From [Clostridium] celerecrescens 18A (lineage in GTDB: Bacteria; Bacillota; Clostridia; Lachnospirales; Lachnospiraceae): a stretch of DNA of 64,000 bases. Shown in pieces: positions 43,518 to 53,220 of this stretch; positions within the stretch are counted from its first letter, which is position 1; the number at the start of each line of letters is the position of its first letter. The stretch covers positions 1,116,001 to 1,180,000 of the forward strand of contig NZ_PGET01000001.1 of NCBI RefSeq assembly GCF_002797975.1. The letters are read 5' to 3'. The notes beneath the pieces are model-generated. The model had not been told where the DNA came from, made no database searches, and saw only the letters and a program-made list of their open reading frames with translations. The position numbers were made by a program, and so were the translations under genes.

Positions 43518-44582
43518 ATGAAACGTTTAAGTAAACGGATTTTTGCGGCTTTTCTGGTTGTCTGGGCTTCTTTTCTGCTTTATGGATGCGCTCCGCGGGA
43601 TCAGGAGAAGAATACCGAAGATAGTTCAGCATCAGAAGCAGGCACGGAAGGGATTCATGAGGAGAAAGGCCCTAAGATCGGGATAAGCATATACCGCTAT
43701 GACGATACATTCATGAAGCTGTATCGTTCGGAACTAAAACAATATCTGGAAGAAACCTACCATGCGGAGGTGATCATGCGTAATGCCGGAGGAGATCAGG
43801 ATGAGCAGAACCGGCAGATCAGCCAGTTTATTTCGGACGGGTGTGAAGGGATTATAGTAAATCCAGTGGAGGTGTCGGCTGCGCCCGGTCTTTCTGATGC
43901 CTGCAGCCAGGCAGGGATCCCTTTAGTTTTCATTAACAGGGAGCCAAACGAGGAGGAGCAGAAGCGGTGGCAGAACAACCATATGGCAGTGTCCTGCGTT
44001 GGAACAGATTCCAGGCAGGCAGGGACTTATCAGGGTGAGATCATACGGGAAATGCCTGATAAAGGAGATATAAACGGCGATGGGGTGGTGTCTTATGCCA
44101 TGCTCATGGGAGAGGACGGCAATGAGGACAGCCGTTACCGGACGGAATATTCCATAAAAGCCCTGGAAGAAGGGGGAATGAAGACGGATAAACTGTTTTC
44201 CGGCAATGGAGACTGGAACAAGGATAAAGGGAAGAAGCTTGCGCAGGAGGTGTTAACCACCTACGGAAATAGGATAGAGGTAATCTTCTGCAACAATGAT
44301 TCCATGGCAAACGGTGCTTTGGAAGCTGTAGAAGAGGCAGGCCGCGTTCCTGGAAAGGATATTTACCTGGTAGGGGTTGACGCCCTTCAGGATACGGTAA
44401 AATATATAAAAGATGGAAAAATAAACGGGACAGTTTTAAATGATCATGAGGGACAATCCCAAACAGCTGCCGATACTTTGATAAAGATGATTGACGGGGA
44501 AGATGTGGACACAAGGTATCAGGTGGATTATATCAAGGTCACTGCAATCAGTACCTTTCATACGCTAAAAGGAGAGGATTAA
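43518..44582 (+). CDS. MglB-like sugar-binding lipoprotein, first gene of a c-di-GMP operon
   Basis: 354 residues from ATG 43518; the TTG at 43512 is too close to the AGGAG site. Signal sequence with lipobox LLYGC (Cys about 24), then the MglB fold: GISIYRYDDTFMKLYR, INREPNEEEQKRW, Ca2+ loop DINGDGVVSY, CNNDSMANGALEAVE and VGVDALQDTV. It is a close paralogue of the 38770 protein. No transport genes follow: one base after its stop comes a DJ-1/PfpI gene, then another binding lipoprotein and a GGDEF-EAL protein. A sensing role is therefore likely. Confidence 0.85.
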   Translation: MKRLSKRIFAAFLVVWASFLLYGCAPRDQEKNTEDSSASEAGTEGIHEEKGPKIGISIYRYDDTFMKLYRSELKQYLEETYHAEVIMRNAGGDQDEQNRQISQFISDGCEGIIVNPVEVSAAPGLSDACSQAGIPLVFINREPNEEEQKRWQNNHMAVSCVGTDSRQAGTYQGEIIREMPDKGDINGDGVVSYAMLMGEDGNEDSRYRTEYSIKALEEGGMKTDKLFSGNGDWNKDKGKKLAQEVLTTYGNRIEVIFCNNDSMANGALEAVEEAGRVPGKDIYLVGVDALQDTVKYIKDGKINGTVLNDHEGQSQTAADTLIKMIDGEDVDTRYQVDYIKVTAISTFHTLKGED

Positions 44583-44583
44583 A

Positions 44584-45144
44584 ATGGGAAAAGTATTTGC
44601 GTTTTTCGCTGATGGATCAGAGGAAGTGGAGTTATTGGCAGTTGTGGATATTTTAAAGAGGGGTGGCCAGGAGGTGACCCTTGTTTCCGTTACGGGGAAA
44701 AGAGATGTGGTAAGTGCCCATCAGATAAATATCCAGGCAGACTATGAATTTTCCGAAGTAGACTGTAAAGATGCCGATGTTCTGTTTCTTCCCGGCGGAA
44801 TGCCGGGGACCAGGAATTTAGGTGCTCACAAGGGGCTGTTAAATTCTTTAAAAAAAGCTCATAAAGAGAACCGGAGAATCGCGGCGATCTGCGCTGCCCC
44901 AAGTATACTAGGAAGGCTTGGTATCCTGGAAGGAAAGAGAGCAACCTGCTTTCCCGGCTTTGAACCAGAGCTTAAAGGTGCCTTGTATACAAAACAGGGA
45001 GTTGTTACGGATGGGAATATAACCACCGCCAGGGGGTTAGGCTATGCGCTGGATATGGGAATTGAACTTCTGGGCCTTCTGACGGATAAAGATCATGCCC
45101 GCCAGGTAAAGGAGGCCATCCAATACGACCATAGTTCCATGTGA
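44584..45144 (+). CDS. DJ-1/PfpI family protein
   Basis: 186 residues of the DJ-1/ThiJ/PfpI flavodoxin-like fold. FADGSEEVELLAVVDILKRGG carries the conserved Glu, and AICAAPSILGRLG contains the reactive Cys (about residue 103). Related proteins act on methylglyoxal or damaged proteins, or as chaperones and regulators; which applies is unknown. It starts one base after the MglB-like gene, so translation is coupled, and the next binding-protein gene follows by 16 bases. The presence of this gene inside a sensory operon is unexplained. Confidence 0.88.
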   Translation: MGKVFAFFADGSEEVELLAVVDILKRGGQEVTLVSVTGKRDVVSAHQINIQADYEFSEVDCKDADVLFLPGGMPGTRNLGAHKGLLNSLKKAHKENRRIAAICAAPSILGRLGILEGKRATCFPGFEPELKGALYTKQGVVTDGNITTARGLGYALDMGIELLGLLTDKDHARQVKEAIQYDHSSM

Positions 45145-45160
45145 TGGGGTAGGTGAATGT

Positions 45161-46606
45161 ATGAAAAAAGGATGGGTATTGCCGGTTCTGGCTGCTGTTT
45201 TCATCGGCCTGCTTACCGGATGTGAGAAGAAAGATCCATATGGATTATCGGAAAAAGATCCGGTCACCATTACCATCTGGCATTATTACAATGGCGTCCA
45301 GAAGGAAGAATTCGACCGTCTGGTGCAGGAGTTTAATGAAAACAAAGGAAGAGAAAAAGGGATCATCGTCAAGGCGTTTAATAAGGGAAGCATTGACGAA
45401 TTGAGCATTCTGATTAATGAAAGTATTGAAAAGAAAATCGGAGCGGATCCTCTGCCTGACGTTTTTTCTGCTTACGTGGATAAGGTATACGAAGTGGATC
45501 AGATGGGGTTGGCAGCAGATTTAAGCAGCTATCTGACTGCGGACGAAATATCGGAATATGTGGATGCCTATATGGAAGAAGGCAAATTTGACAGCACAGG
45601 GGCGATCAAGGTATTTCCTGTCGCCAAGTCTACTGAGATCCTTACTGTGAACAAGACGGACTGGGACAAGTTTGCAGAGGCAACAGGAGAGACAGAGGAG
45701 GCTCTTTCCACCTGGGAAGGAATCACCCGTGTGGCAGAGGCCTATTATAAATGGACAGACAGCTTAACGGAGGAACCGGATGATGGAAAGGCTTTTTTCG
45801 GAAGGGATGCGTTTGCTAATTATATGATCATCGGCAGCCTTCAGCTGGGCCATGAAATCTTTAAAGAAAAGGATGGGAAAACCATTCTGGATTTTGATAA
45901 GCAGACCATGCGGAAGCTATGGGACAATTATTACGTTCCCTATGTAAATGGATATTTTGGTTCCTACGGGAAATTTAGAAGTGATGATGTAAAGACAGGC
46001 CAGCTTGCTGCCTTTGTTGGGGCAACCAGCGGAATCTCTTACTTTCCAACCTCAGTGACCCTTGAGGATGGGACCAATTATGCCATAGAAAGTAAGCTTT
46101 ACCCTCTTCCCAATTTCCAGGGTACCGTTCCCTGTGCAGTACAGCAGGGAGCCGGTATGATGGTGTTTAAATCTGAGGAAAAAAGAGAATATGCAGCAAC
46201 ACTATTCCTAAAATGGTTTACATGTGTAGAACAGAATATGAAGTTTGCTATTGGTTCCGGTTATCTTCCGGTAAAGAAGGTTGCCGGTAATGAAGAACTG
46301 CTTAGACCCTTCCTGGAGGAAGCCGGAGAGGACAGCGGGGTATCACAGAACCTTCTGATTGGCCTTAACACAGCGAATCAATACCGGCTTTATACTTCAA
46401 AACCGTTTAAAGGCGGTGACCGCGCAAGAAGCGTGCTGAATTCTTCAATGGTTTTAAAGGCAAAAGAAGATTACGAAGAGATATGCGCCCTTATAGGACA
46501 GGGAGTGAAACGGGAAAGTGCAGTTGCAAATTTTGTGACGGAAGAAAATTTCGATAACTGGTACAGGGACACAATGGAGCAGTTGGAAGCGATTGTTGGA
46601 GAGTAA
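45161..46606 (+). CDS. Solute-binding lipoprotein next to a GGDEF-EAL receptor
   Basis: 481 residues: signal sequence with lipobox LLTGC (Cys about 21), then a family-1 solute-binding protein (VTITIWHYYNGVQKEEFDRL at the mature N-terminus, NLLIGLNTANQYRLY late). No permease genes accompany it. Its stop is three bases before the start of the membrane GGDEF-EAL gene, so the two are made together. A likely role is to present an extracellular ligand to that receptor. The ligand is unknown. Confidence 0.83.
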   Translation: MKKGWVLPVLAAVFIGLLTGCEKKDPYGLSEKDPVTITIWHYYNGVQKEEFDRLVQEFNENKGREKGIIVKAFNKGSIDELSILINESIEKKIGADPLPDVFSAYVDKVYEVDQMGLAADLSSYLTADEISEYVDAYMEEGKFDSTGAIKVFPVAKSTEILTVNKTDWDKFAEATGETEEALSTWEGITRVAEAYYKWTDSLTEEPDDGKAFFGRDAFANYMIIGSLQLGHEIFKEKDGKTILDFDKQTMRKLWDNYYVPYVNGYFGSYGKFRSDDVKTGQLAAFVGATSGISYFPTSVTLEDGTNYAIESKLYPLPNFQGTVPCAVQQGAGMMVFKSEEKREYAATLFLKWFTCVEQNMKFAIGSGYLPVKKVAGNEELLRPFLEEAGEDSGVSQNLLIGLNTANQYRLYTSKPFKGGDRARSVLNSSMVLKAKEDYEEICALIGQGVKRESAVANFVTEENFDNWYRDTMEQLEAIVGE

Positions 46607-46609
46607 TTT

Positions 46610-49588
46610 ATGAAGAACAAGAGTAGTGAATCCATTCGCACCCAGCTTCTGGGACCTTTGCTGATCCTTCTGGTCCTGCAGGCTGCGGTCATTGCTGGGC
46701 TGGTACTGTTTGGCGGGGTTTCCATCAAATTAAAGAATAATGAAATCCACATATTAAGTGAAAATACAGAAAGCACAAAGCTTAGCCTTGAGAAGGAGAC
46801 CTTTCACCATTGGGTCGTTATGTTTAATAATTCTGAATTCATAACTGCCGGAATCCAGCAAGTGCTGGACAGTGAGGGACGCGAATCCAGGGATATCCTT
46901 ATGGATCATGAACTGAATCGGAAAATCGTTGATAAGGTTATGGAAAAGTCCATAGAAATGCTCCACTTAAGCCATGCGACAGGAGTTTTTGTGGTCTTAA
47001 ACGGCCCGGCTGCCAAGAACAGTCCGGTTGAAATGAAAGCAGGCTTTTATTTGCGCAATTCCAATTCCGGAGGATATTTAAAGGATAATTCGTCCCTTCT
47101 TATGGAGAGAGGACTGCCATCCATAGCGGAAAAATACGACATTCCTCTGGATTCCTTCTGGGAACTTGGCTTTCAGGAAGATGAGGAGAATAAAGCCGCC
47201 GCCTCTTTTTATAAGAAGCCGTATCTTATGGCGGTTCAGAATCTGGCAGCCAAGGATGATGCCATGAAATTTGCCTACTTAAGCCAACCTTTCCGCTTAA
47301 GCCCCAGGGATATACAGGTAATAACCTATTCCATCCCAATCATTCTTAATGACGGCACCGTTGTGGGGACATGCGGGCTGGAGATCACCTTAAACCAGCT
47401 TGAGCAGATTCTGGGAGAAGACCAGACAAGCGGCAACTTTGAAGAATGCTGGCTTTTAGGTATCCGGAACAAAGGAACAAAGACCATTGTCCCTGTCGCC
47501 TATTCCGGATATTTGTATAATCAGTATTTTAACGAGAGCCAAAGAATTGATTATGAGGATAATGAAGAAGAAAACATCAGTGAGCTGACGTCTTCTGAGG
47601 GAACCAAATGGTATGCCAGCATAAGAAGTTTAGATGTCTATGGAAACAATGGACCTTTTGAGGAAGATGAGTGGGTATTAGCCGGTATCGCACGCCAGAA
47701 GGATCTGCTGTCTTTTTATAATGCAATCCGGCGCATGCTTCTTGGCTCCATGGCAGTACCGCTTATTTTCAGCCTGTTAGGGGCGTTTGTTATAGGCAAG
47801 ATCATGACGGAACCTATCCGCAGACTGATCGTGGAATTAAGAGGAAAGTCAGGAAGCAGGGGACTTTCCCTTAAAAGAGTACATATCAGGGAAATCGATG
47901 AACTGACAGAGACCATTGAACAATTAAATCAGGATGTGGAAAGGGCGTCGTCAAAAATTTCAAGTATTCTGGAACATGCCAATGTCCTTATTGGTGTATT
48001 TGAATATGAGGAGGAAGCTGACCGTGTATTCTGCAGCCGCTCTTTGTTTCAGATGCTGGACTGGGGAAGTATAGAAGAGCCATACTGCTATATAAAAACA
48101 GAAAAATTCAAGAAATACATGAAGAGGACCTTTAGCGGAATTAAGATAAAAGGGGACCGTATTTTGCAGTGCCTGGAGGGCCCGGAAGGGACGCGCTGGG
48201 TGGAATTTATTCTGGACGGATCAAAGAAAGGGACAATTCTTGGAGTGTGTTCGGATGTGACTGCGGATGTAGAGGAAAAAGAAAAGCTGGAGCGGGAGAG
48301 AAACTTTGACCTGCTGACGGAGATTTACAACCGGAGAGCATTCCGTGAACAGGTCGCGGCTGTTATGAACAGGCAGAAAGAAAAGGTTTCTGCACTTATC
48401 ATGTGGGATCTGGATAATTTAAAATATATTAATGATACATACGGGCATGACGAGGGAGACCGGTACATTGTCCTCTTTGCCAACTGCTTAAAGATATTCT
48501 CTGAAAAGGGAGGGATTGTAGCCAGATATTCCGGAGATGAATTTGTTACCTTTATGGAAGCAGATGAAAAGGAAGAAATCAGAGAAAAAATCCGGGAATT
48601 CATGAAGCATATTCAAAAATTCTCACTGAATACGGGTGGTGGATACCAGTTTCCTATCCGTGTGTCGGGAGGGCTTTCCTGGTACCCGGATGATGCGGCA
48701 GACTTTGAGACCCTGTTTAGTTATGCGGACTTTGCCATGTATATGGTAAAGCACAGCGTGAAAGGGGTGGTAAAGGAATTCGATTTAAACGAATATACCC
48801 ATAACTCCTATATGCTTGCAGGCAGCGAAGAGCTTAACCGGATGCTTGATAAAAAAGAGGTTTGTTTTGCTTTTCAGCCAATTGCAACAAGGGAAGGAAG
48901 GATTTACGGATATGAATTGCTGATGCGTCCAAAATTTGCAAATATGAAGGGAATCAGTGAAGTGCTAAATCTGGCAAGAGCGCAGGCAAAGCTTTCCCAG
49001 ATAGAATCTCTTACCTGGTTTGCAGGACTTAAGGCGGTTGTGGCGGAGGCTATGGCCGGGCAGCTGGGAGCTGACGAGAAGCTGTTCATCAATTCCATTG
49101 CAAGCGTTTGCTTAACGGAAACAGAGCAGACGGAGCTGGAAGAAACCTACGGGGATCTGCTTCACCGAATTGTCATTGAAATGACAGAAGGCGAACCGGT
49201 AAGCCACGATTTCATGCAACGTAAAGTCGACATGGCGAGGCGGTGGAAGGGGCAGGTCGCTGTTGATGATTTCGGGACAGGATATAACAGCGAATCCATT
49301 CTCCTGCGTATGAGGCCGGATATCATTAAGGTGGATATCAATCTGGTGAAACGGATCCACGAAGACCAGAACCGCCAGATCATTTTAAGGAATCTTTTGG
49401 ATTTTGCAAAGCAAAACAACATAACAGTTCTTGCCGAGGGAGTAGAAACCCCGGAAGAGCTTGAATTTCTTATGAAATGCGGGGTTTCTCTGTTCCAGGG
49501 ATATTATATTTCAAGACCGCAGATGGAGATCAGACCCCTGGACCCCTACATCGTGAAGCGCATGCAGGAGTTTTCAGGAAAAACCTGA
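46610..49588 (+). CDS. Membrane-bound dual GGDEF-EAL protein (c-di-GMP turnover)
   Basis: 992 residues. Membrane segments at about 13-36 and 377-398 enclose an extracellular domain of about 340 residues with Cache-like features. A HAMP-like segment and a PAS-like region precede a GGDEF domain (about 564-725; active site SGDEF near 640, no obvious RxxD inhibitory site) and an EAL domain (about 745-985; ELLMRP, DDFGTGYNS, KVDINLVKRI, LAEGVETPEEL) with catalytic residues present. It could make and degrade c-di-GMP, depending on the signal. Three bases separate it from the binding lipoprotein gene, its probable sensor. Confidence 0.9.
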   Translation: MKNKSSESIRTQLLGPLLILLVLQAAVIAGLVLFGGVSIKLKNNEIHILSENTESTKLSLEKETFHHWVVMFNNSEFITAGIQQVLDSEGRESRDILMDHELNRKIVDKVMEKSIEMLHLSHATGVFVVLNGPAAKNSPVEMKAGFYLRNSNSGGYLKDNSSLLMERGLPSIAEKYDIPLDSFWELGFQEDEENKAAASFYKKPYLMAVQNLAAKDDAMKFAYLSQPFRLSPRDIQVITYSIPIILNDGTVVGTCGLEITLNQLEQILGEDQTSGNFEECWLLGIRNKGTKTIVPVAYSGYLYNQYFNESQRIDYEDNEEENISELTSSEGTKWYASIRSLDVYGNNGPFEEDEWVLAGIARQKDLLSFYNAIRRMLLGSMAVPLIFSLLGAFVIGKIMTEPIRRLIVELRGKSGSRGLSLKRVHIREIDELTETIEQLNQDVERASSKISSILEHANVLIGVFEYEEEADRVFCSRSLFQMLDWGSIEEPYCYIKTEKFKKYMKRTFSGIKIKGDRILQCLEGPEGTRWVEFILDGSKKGTILGVCSDVTADVEEKEKLERERNFDLLTEIYNRRAFREQVAAVMNRQKEKVSALIMWDLDNLKYINDTYGHDEGDRYIVLFANCLKIFSEKGGIVARYSGDEFVTFMEADEKEEIREKIREFMKHIQKFSLNTGGGYQFPIRVSGGLSWYPDDAADFETLFSYADFAMYMVKHSVKGVVKEFDLNEYTHNSYMLAGSEELNRMLDKKEVCFAFQPIATREGRIYGYELLMRPKFANMKGISEVLNLARAQAKLSQIESLTWFAGLKAVVAEAMAGQLGADEKLFINSIASVCLTETEQTELEETYGDLLHRIVIEMTEGEPVSHDFMQRKVDMARRWKGQVAVDDFGTGYNSESILLRMRPDIIKVDINLVKRIHEDQNRQIILRNLLDFAKQNNITVLAEGVETPEELEFLMKCGVSLFQGYYISRPQMEIRPLDPYIVKRMQEFSGKT

Positions 49589-49626
49589 TTTAATCGTAAA
49601 TAATGCTGGAATTTACGGGACGAGTA

Positions 49627-49635
49627 TGCTATAAT
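49627..49635 (+). promoter_or_regulatory. Extended -10 promoter of the trigger-factor gene
   Basis: TG at 49627-49628 precedes TATAAT (49630-49635), an extended -10; the -35 is weak. The leader of about 60 bases ends in AAGGAGGAA. Confidence 0.6.
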
Positions 49636-49701
49636 GTTAAATTGAAGTGTAACGCCCTGTTGATTTGGCGGTTCACATATATTTCAAGGAGGAACCCTTT
49701 A

Positions 49702-50988
49702 ATGAGTTTACAAGTAGAAAAATTAGAAAAGAACATGGCAAAATTGACGGTAGAAGTGTCGGCGGAAGAGTTTGATAAGGCTCTTACTGCGGCTTACAAT
49801 AAGAATAAGGGCAGATTCAACATCCCTGGTTTCAGGAAAGGGAAAGCTCCTCAGGCCATGGTTGAGAAGATGTATGGAGCAGGCATTTTATATGAAGATG
49901 CAGTAAACGAGGCTCTTGATGCAACCTATGGTGATGCAGCAGAAGAAAGCGGACTGGACATTGTTTCCAGACCTGAGATTGACATCGTACAGGTAGAAAA
50001 GGGTAAGACCCTGATCTATACGGCAACAGTAGCCGTAAAACCAGACGTAACACTCGGCGAGTATAAGGGAATCGAAGTGACCAAGGCATCTGCTGAAGTA
50101 ACCGATGAAGATATTGATTCTGAATTAAAGAGAGTTCAGGAACAGAATTCCAGACTTATCTCAGTAGAAGACAGACCCGTAGAGGACGGTGACCAGACGG
50201 TTATCAACTTTGAAGGCTTTGTAGACGGAAAGACATTTGAAGGCGGAAAGGGTGAGGATTATCCTCTTACCATTGGTTCCCACTCCTTCATTGATACCTT
50301 TGAAGAGCAGCTGATCGGAAAGAACATCGGTGAAGAGTGTGAAGTCAACGTAACCTTCCCAAATGAGTATCATGCAACAGAACTGGCAGGAAAGCCTGCA
50401 TTATTTAAGGTGACTGTTAAGGAAATCAAGAAAAAAGAACTTCCTGAGTTAAACGATGAGTTTGCAAGCGAAGTTTCTGAATTCGAGACATTGGAAGAAT
50501 ACAAGAACGACATCAGGGAAAAGGTTGCTTCCAGAAAAGAGAAAGAAGCAGCAACAGAGAACGAAGATCATGTGGTAGAGAAGGTTGTTGAAAATGCTAC
50601 CATGGAGATTCCTGAGCCTATGATCGACAGCCAGGTGAACAACATGGTTAATGATTATGCAAGAAGAATGCAGAGCCAGGGCCTGTCTCTTGACCAGTAC
50701 ATGAAATTTACAGGCATGACTCTTCAGTCCTTAAAGGAGCAGATGAAGCCACAGGCTCTTAAGAGAATCCAGACAAGACTGGTATTGGAAGCAGTTGTGA
50801 AAGCTGAGAACATCACTGCATCTGACGAAGCAGTAGAGAAAGAAATTGCCAGCATGGCAGAAGCTTACAAGATGGAAGCCGCTATGGTAAAAGAATCTCT
50901 TGGAGAAGTCGGAATCCAGCAGATGAAGGAAGATCTGGCAGTTCAGGAAGCAGTAGATTTTCTTGTTGCAGAAGCAAAATTAGTTTAA
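49702..50988 (+). CDS. tig: Trigger factor (ribosome-associated chaperone, peptidyl-prolyl isomerase)
   Basis: 428 residues from ATG 49702 with an AAGGAGG site; the frame extends to 49603 but crosses the promoter. The N-terminal ribosome-binding domain carries FNIPGFRKGKAP (signature GFRxGxxP, about 44-52). The FKBP-type isomerase domain follows (VEDGDQTVINFEGFVDG, about 160-245), then the helical C-terminal arms. It binds at the ribosome exit and helps nascent chains fold. Lying before clpP, clpX and lon, it starts a protein quality-control cluster in the usual clostridial order. Confidence 0.96.
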   Translation: MSLQVEKLEKNMAKLTVEVSAEEFDKALTAAYNKNKGRFNIPGFRKGKAPQAMVEKMYGAGILYEDAVNEALDATYGDAAEESGLDIVSRPEIDIVQVEKGKTLIYTATVAVKPDVTLGEYKGIEVTKASAEVTDEDIDSELKRVQEQNSRLISVEDRPVEDGDQTVINFEGFVDGKTFEGGKGEDYPLTIGSHSFIDTFEEQLIGKNIGEECEVNVTFPNEYHATELAGKPALFKVTVKEIKKKELPELNDEFASEVSEFETLEEYKNDIREKVASRKEKEAATENEDHVVEKVVENATMEIPEPMIDSQVNNMVNDYARRMQSQGLSLDQYMKFTGMTLQSLKEQMKPQALKRIQTRLVLEAVVKAENITASDEAVEKEIASMAEAYKMEAAMVKESLGEVGIQQMKEDLAVQEAVDFLVAEAKLV

Positions 50989-51056
50989 GAATTATCCCTT
51001 GAATAGATTCCTGGCATTTTGTCCGGAGTCTATTCGACTTTGATAAGAGATATCTT

Positions 51057-51113
51057 GGGGTATCCCTTTATGCCCAGAAAGCATGGGCAAAATATAGGAA
51101 AGAGCAGACAGGA
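51057..51113 (+). repeat. Intergenic hairpin element before clpP
   Basis: GGGGTATCCCTTTATGCCCA, then GAAAGCATGGGC and ATAGGAAAGAG. It has both the GGGTATCCCTTTA segment and the GCCC/GGGC hairpin. Here an extra AGGAGG after the element acts as ribosome site. Upstream, GAATAGA and TCTATTC (within 51001-51040) form another stem. Confidence 0.8.
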
Positions 51114-51122
51114 GGAAGACAG

Positions 51123-51710
51123 ATGAGTTTAGTACCTTATGTCATTGAATCAACCAGTAAGGGCGAACGTTCTTACGATATTTATTCCAGACTTCTTAAG
51201 GAGAGGATCATTTTCCTTGGGGAAGAGGTATCCGATGTATCGGCAAGCCTTGTAGTGGCCCAGCTGTTATTTTTAGAGGCAGAGGATCCGAATAAGGACA
51301 TCAACCTCTATATCAACAGCCCTGGCGGTTCCGTAACCGCAGGCATGGCAATTTATGATACCATGAACTATATTAAATGTGATGTATCTACTGTTTGTAT
51401 GGGCATGGCAGCCAGCATGGGAGCATTTTTGCTGGCCGGCGGAGCAAAGGGAAAACGGTTCGCTCTTCCAAATGCGGAGGTTATGATTCATCAGCCATCC
51501 GGCGGAGCAAAGGGCCAGGCCACTGAGATCCGAATCGTAGCTGAGAATATACTGAAGATAAAGAAGCGTTTAAATGAAATCCTGTCAGCAAACACTGGCC
51601 AGCCTTATGAAGTGATTGAACGTGATACGGAGCGTGACAATTACATGAACGCGGAAGAGGCGAAGGCATATGGCTTGATTGATGATATTATCTACAGCCA
51701 TGACCGATAA
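51123..51710 (+). CDS. clpP: ATP-dependent Clp protease proteolytic subunit ClpP
   Basis: 195 residues, the standard ClpP length. The catalytic triad is Ser98 ([10 protein letters not shown]), His123 (MIHQPSGG) and Asp172 (TERDNYM). YINSPGGSV forms the oxyanion strand. Fourteen subunits form the barrel that degrades proteins unfolded by ClpX or ClpC. It lies between tig and clpX with an AGGAGG site 7 bases before ATG. Copies of the intergenic element flank it on both sides. Confidence 0.97.
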   Translation: MSLVPYVIESTSKGERSYDIYSRLLKERIIFLGEEVSDVSASLVVAQLLFLEAEDPNKDINLYINSPGGSVTAGMAIYDTMNYIKCDVSTVCMGMAASMGAFLLAGGAKGKRFALPNAEVMIHQPSGGAKGQATEIRIVAENILKIKKRLNEILSANTGQPYEVIERDTERDNYMNAEEAKAYGLIDDIIYSHDR

Positions 51711-51741
51711 GCCTTTACGCTTAAACAGCCAGGGCGATTGA

Positions 51742-51828
51742 TAGGAAACACCCTGCGGGGTATCCCCGTTACACCCGGTAAAACGGGGCGGGTACTGCCA
51801 GAAAGCAGGGCAATGTATTAGGAAAGAA
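51742..51828 (+). repeat. Long-form intergenic hairpin element between clpP and clpX
   Basis: It starts ATAGGAAACACCCTGCGGGG, continues TATCCCCGTTACACCCGGT, then a hairpin CTGCCAGAAAGCAGGGCA and TTAGGAAAGA. It combines the first half of the long form seen at 34632 with the second half of the 52-bp form. Confidence 0.75.
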
Positions 51829-51840
51829 TGAGGTGTGTAT

Positions 51841-53142
51841 ATGCCGGTCAGAACAGACGACAAGATCCGATGCTCTTTTTGCGGGAAGACCCAGGACCAG
51901 GTAAAGAAGCTCATTGCCGGTTCCAATAATGTCTACATCTGTGACGAATGCATTGACTTGTGCGCAGAGATATTAGAGGAAGAATTTGACAGCCATGAGG
52001 AAGATGTACCTGATTTTGGTGATATCAACCTGATGAAGCCAAAGGAAATCAAGGCTTTTTTAGACGATTATGTCATTGGTCAGGACAACGCAAAAAAGGT
52101 ATTGTCTGTAGCAGTCTATAACCACTACAAAAGAATCACTTCCAGAAAAAAAATGGATGTAGAAGTGCAAAAGAGCAATATTCTGATGTTAGGTCCTACC
52201 GGCTCTGGTAAAACCTATCTTGCGCAGACGCTGGCAAAGGTTTTAAATGTTCCGTTTGCTATTGCAGATGCCACCGCCCTAACAGAAGCTGGTTATGTTG
52301 GCGAGGATGTTGAGAACATCCTTTTAAAGCTTATCCAGGCGGCTGACTACGATATCAGCAGGGCAGAATATGGGATTATCTATATCGATGAGATTGATAA
52401 AATAACAAAAAAGTCGGAAAATGTGTCTATTACCAGAGATGTTTCCGGCGAAGGCGTACAACAGGCCCTTTTAAAGATCCTGGAAGGTACGGTTGCAAGT
52501 GTTCCGCCCCAGGGAGGAAGAAAGCATCCCCACCAGGAACTTTTACAGATCAATACGACCAATATTCTGTTTATCTGCGGAGGCGCCTTTGATGGATTGG
52601 AAAAAATCATTGAGCGCCGGTTAAGTGCCGGTTCCATCGGCTTTAATGCGGAAATCGTAGATAAGAACAAAACAGATATTGATGATCTTCTGAAAAAGGC
52701 CCTTCCTCAGGATCTTGTGAAGTTCGGATTGATCCCGGAGTTTATCGGCCGAGTGCCGGTTAATGTATCCCTGGAGCTTCTGGATCGTGAAGCGCTTGTG
52801 AAGATTTTAACAGAGCCGAAGAATGCCCTGGTCAAGCAGTATCAAAAATTGTTTGAACTGGATGATGTGAAGCTTGAGCTGACTAGTGAAGCAGTAGAAC
52901 GGATTGCGGAGCTGGCAGTGGAGAGAAAAACAGGGGCCAGAGGCTTGCGTTCCATTATGGAAAGCGTAATGATGGAGATGATGTACGAGATTCCATCGGA
53001 CAGCAGCATCGGAATCTGCACGATTACCAGGGATGTTGTAGATAAAAAGGGTGAGCCGGAGCTGATTTACAGGGACACGGCAGTCCCAAGAAAATCACTG
53101 GCTCAGAAGTTAAGAAAAGATAAGACAGGCGAGATCGCATAG
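51841..53142 (+). CDS. clpX: ATP-dependent Clp protease ATP-binding subunit ClpX
   Basis: 433 residues from ATG 51841, with GAGGTG five bases upstream; GTG 51835 overlaps that site. The zinc-binding domain (CSFCGK ... CDECIDLC, about 12-40) is followed by the AAA+ core: Walker A GPTGSGKT (about 118-125), Walker [10 protein letters not shown], the pore loop GYVGEDV and sensor-2 region TGARGLRS. It unfolds tagged substrates and feeds them to ClpP encoded just upstream. Confidence 0.97.
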   Translation: MPVRTDDKIRCSFCGKTQDQVKKLIAGSNNVYICDECIDLCAEILEEEFDSHEEDVPDFGDINLMKPKEIKAFLDDYVIGQDNAKKVLSVAVYNHYKRITSRKKMDVEVQKSNILMLGPTGSGKTYLAQTLAKVLNVPFAIADATALTEAGYVGEDVENILLKLIQAADYDISRAEYGIIYIDEIDKITKKSENVSITRDVSGEGVQQALLKILEGTVASVPPQGGRKHPHQELLQINTTNILFICGGAFDGLEKIIERRLSAGSIGFNAEIVDKNKTDIDDLLKKALPQDLVKFGLIPEFIGRVPVNVSLELLDREALVKILTEPKNALVKQYQKLFELDDVKLELTSEAVERIAELAVERKTGARGLRSIMESVMMEMMYEIPSDSSIGICTITRDVVDKKGEPELIYRDTAVPRKSLAQKLRKDKTGEIA

Positions 53143-53220
53143 GTCCCTGCATGAGTCAGGAAGGTGTTACAGCGAGAAAATCTGCTGGAACACCTTTTTG
53201 AATGCAAAGGAGAGAACACA

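Noticed and set aside
49603..49701. Longer trigger-factor start
   Set aside because: The stretch contains the promoter and ribosome site; family homology begins at 49702.
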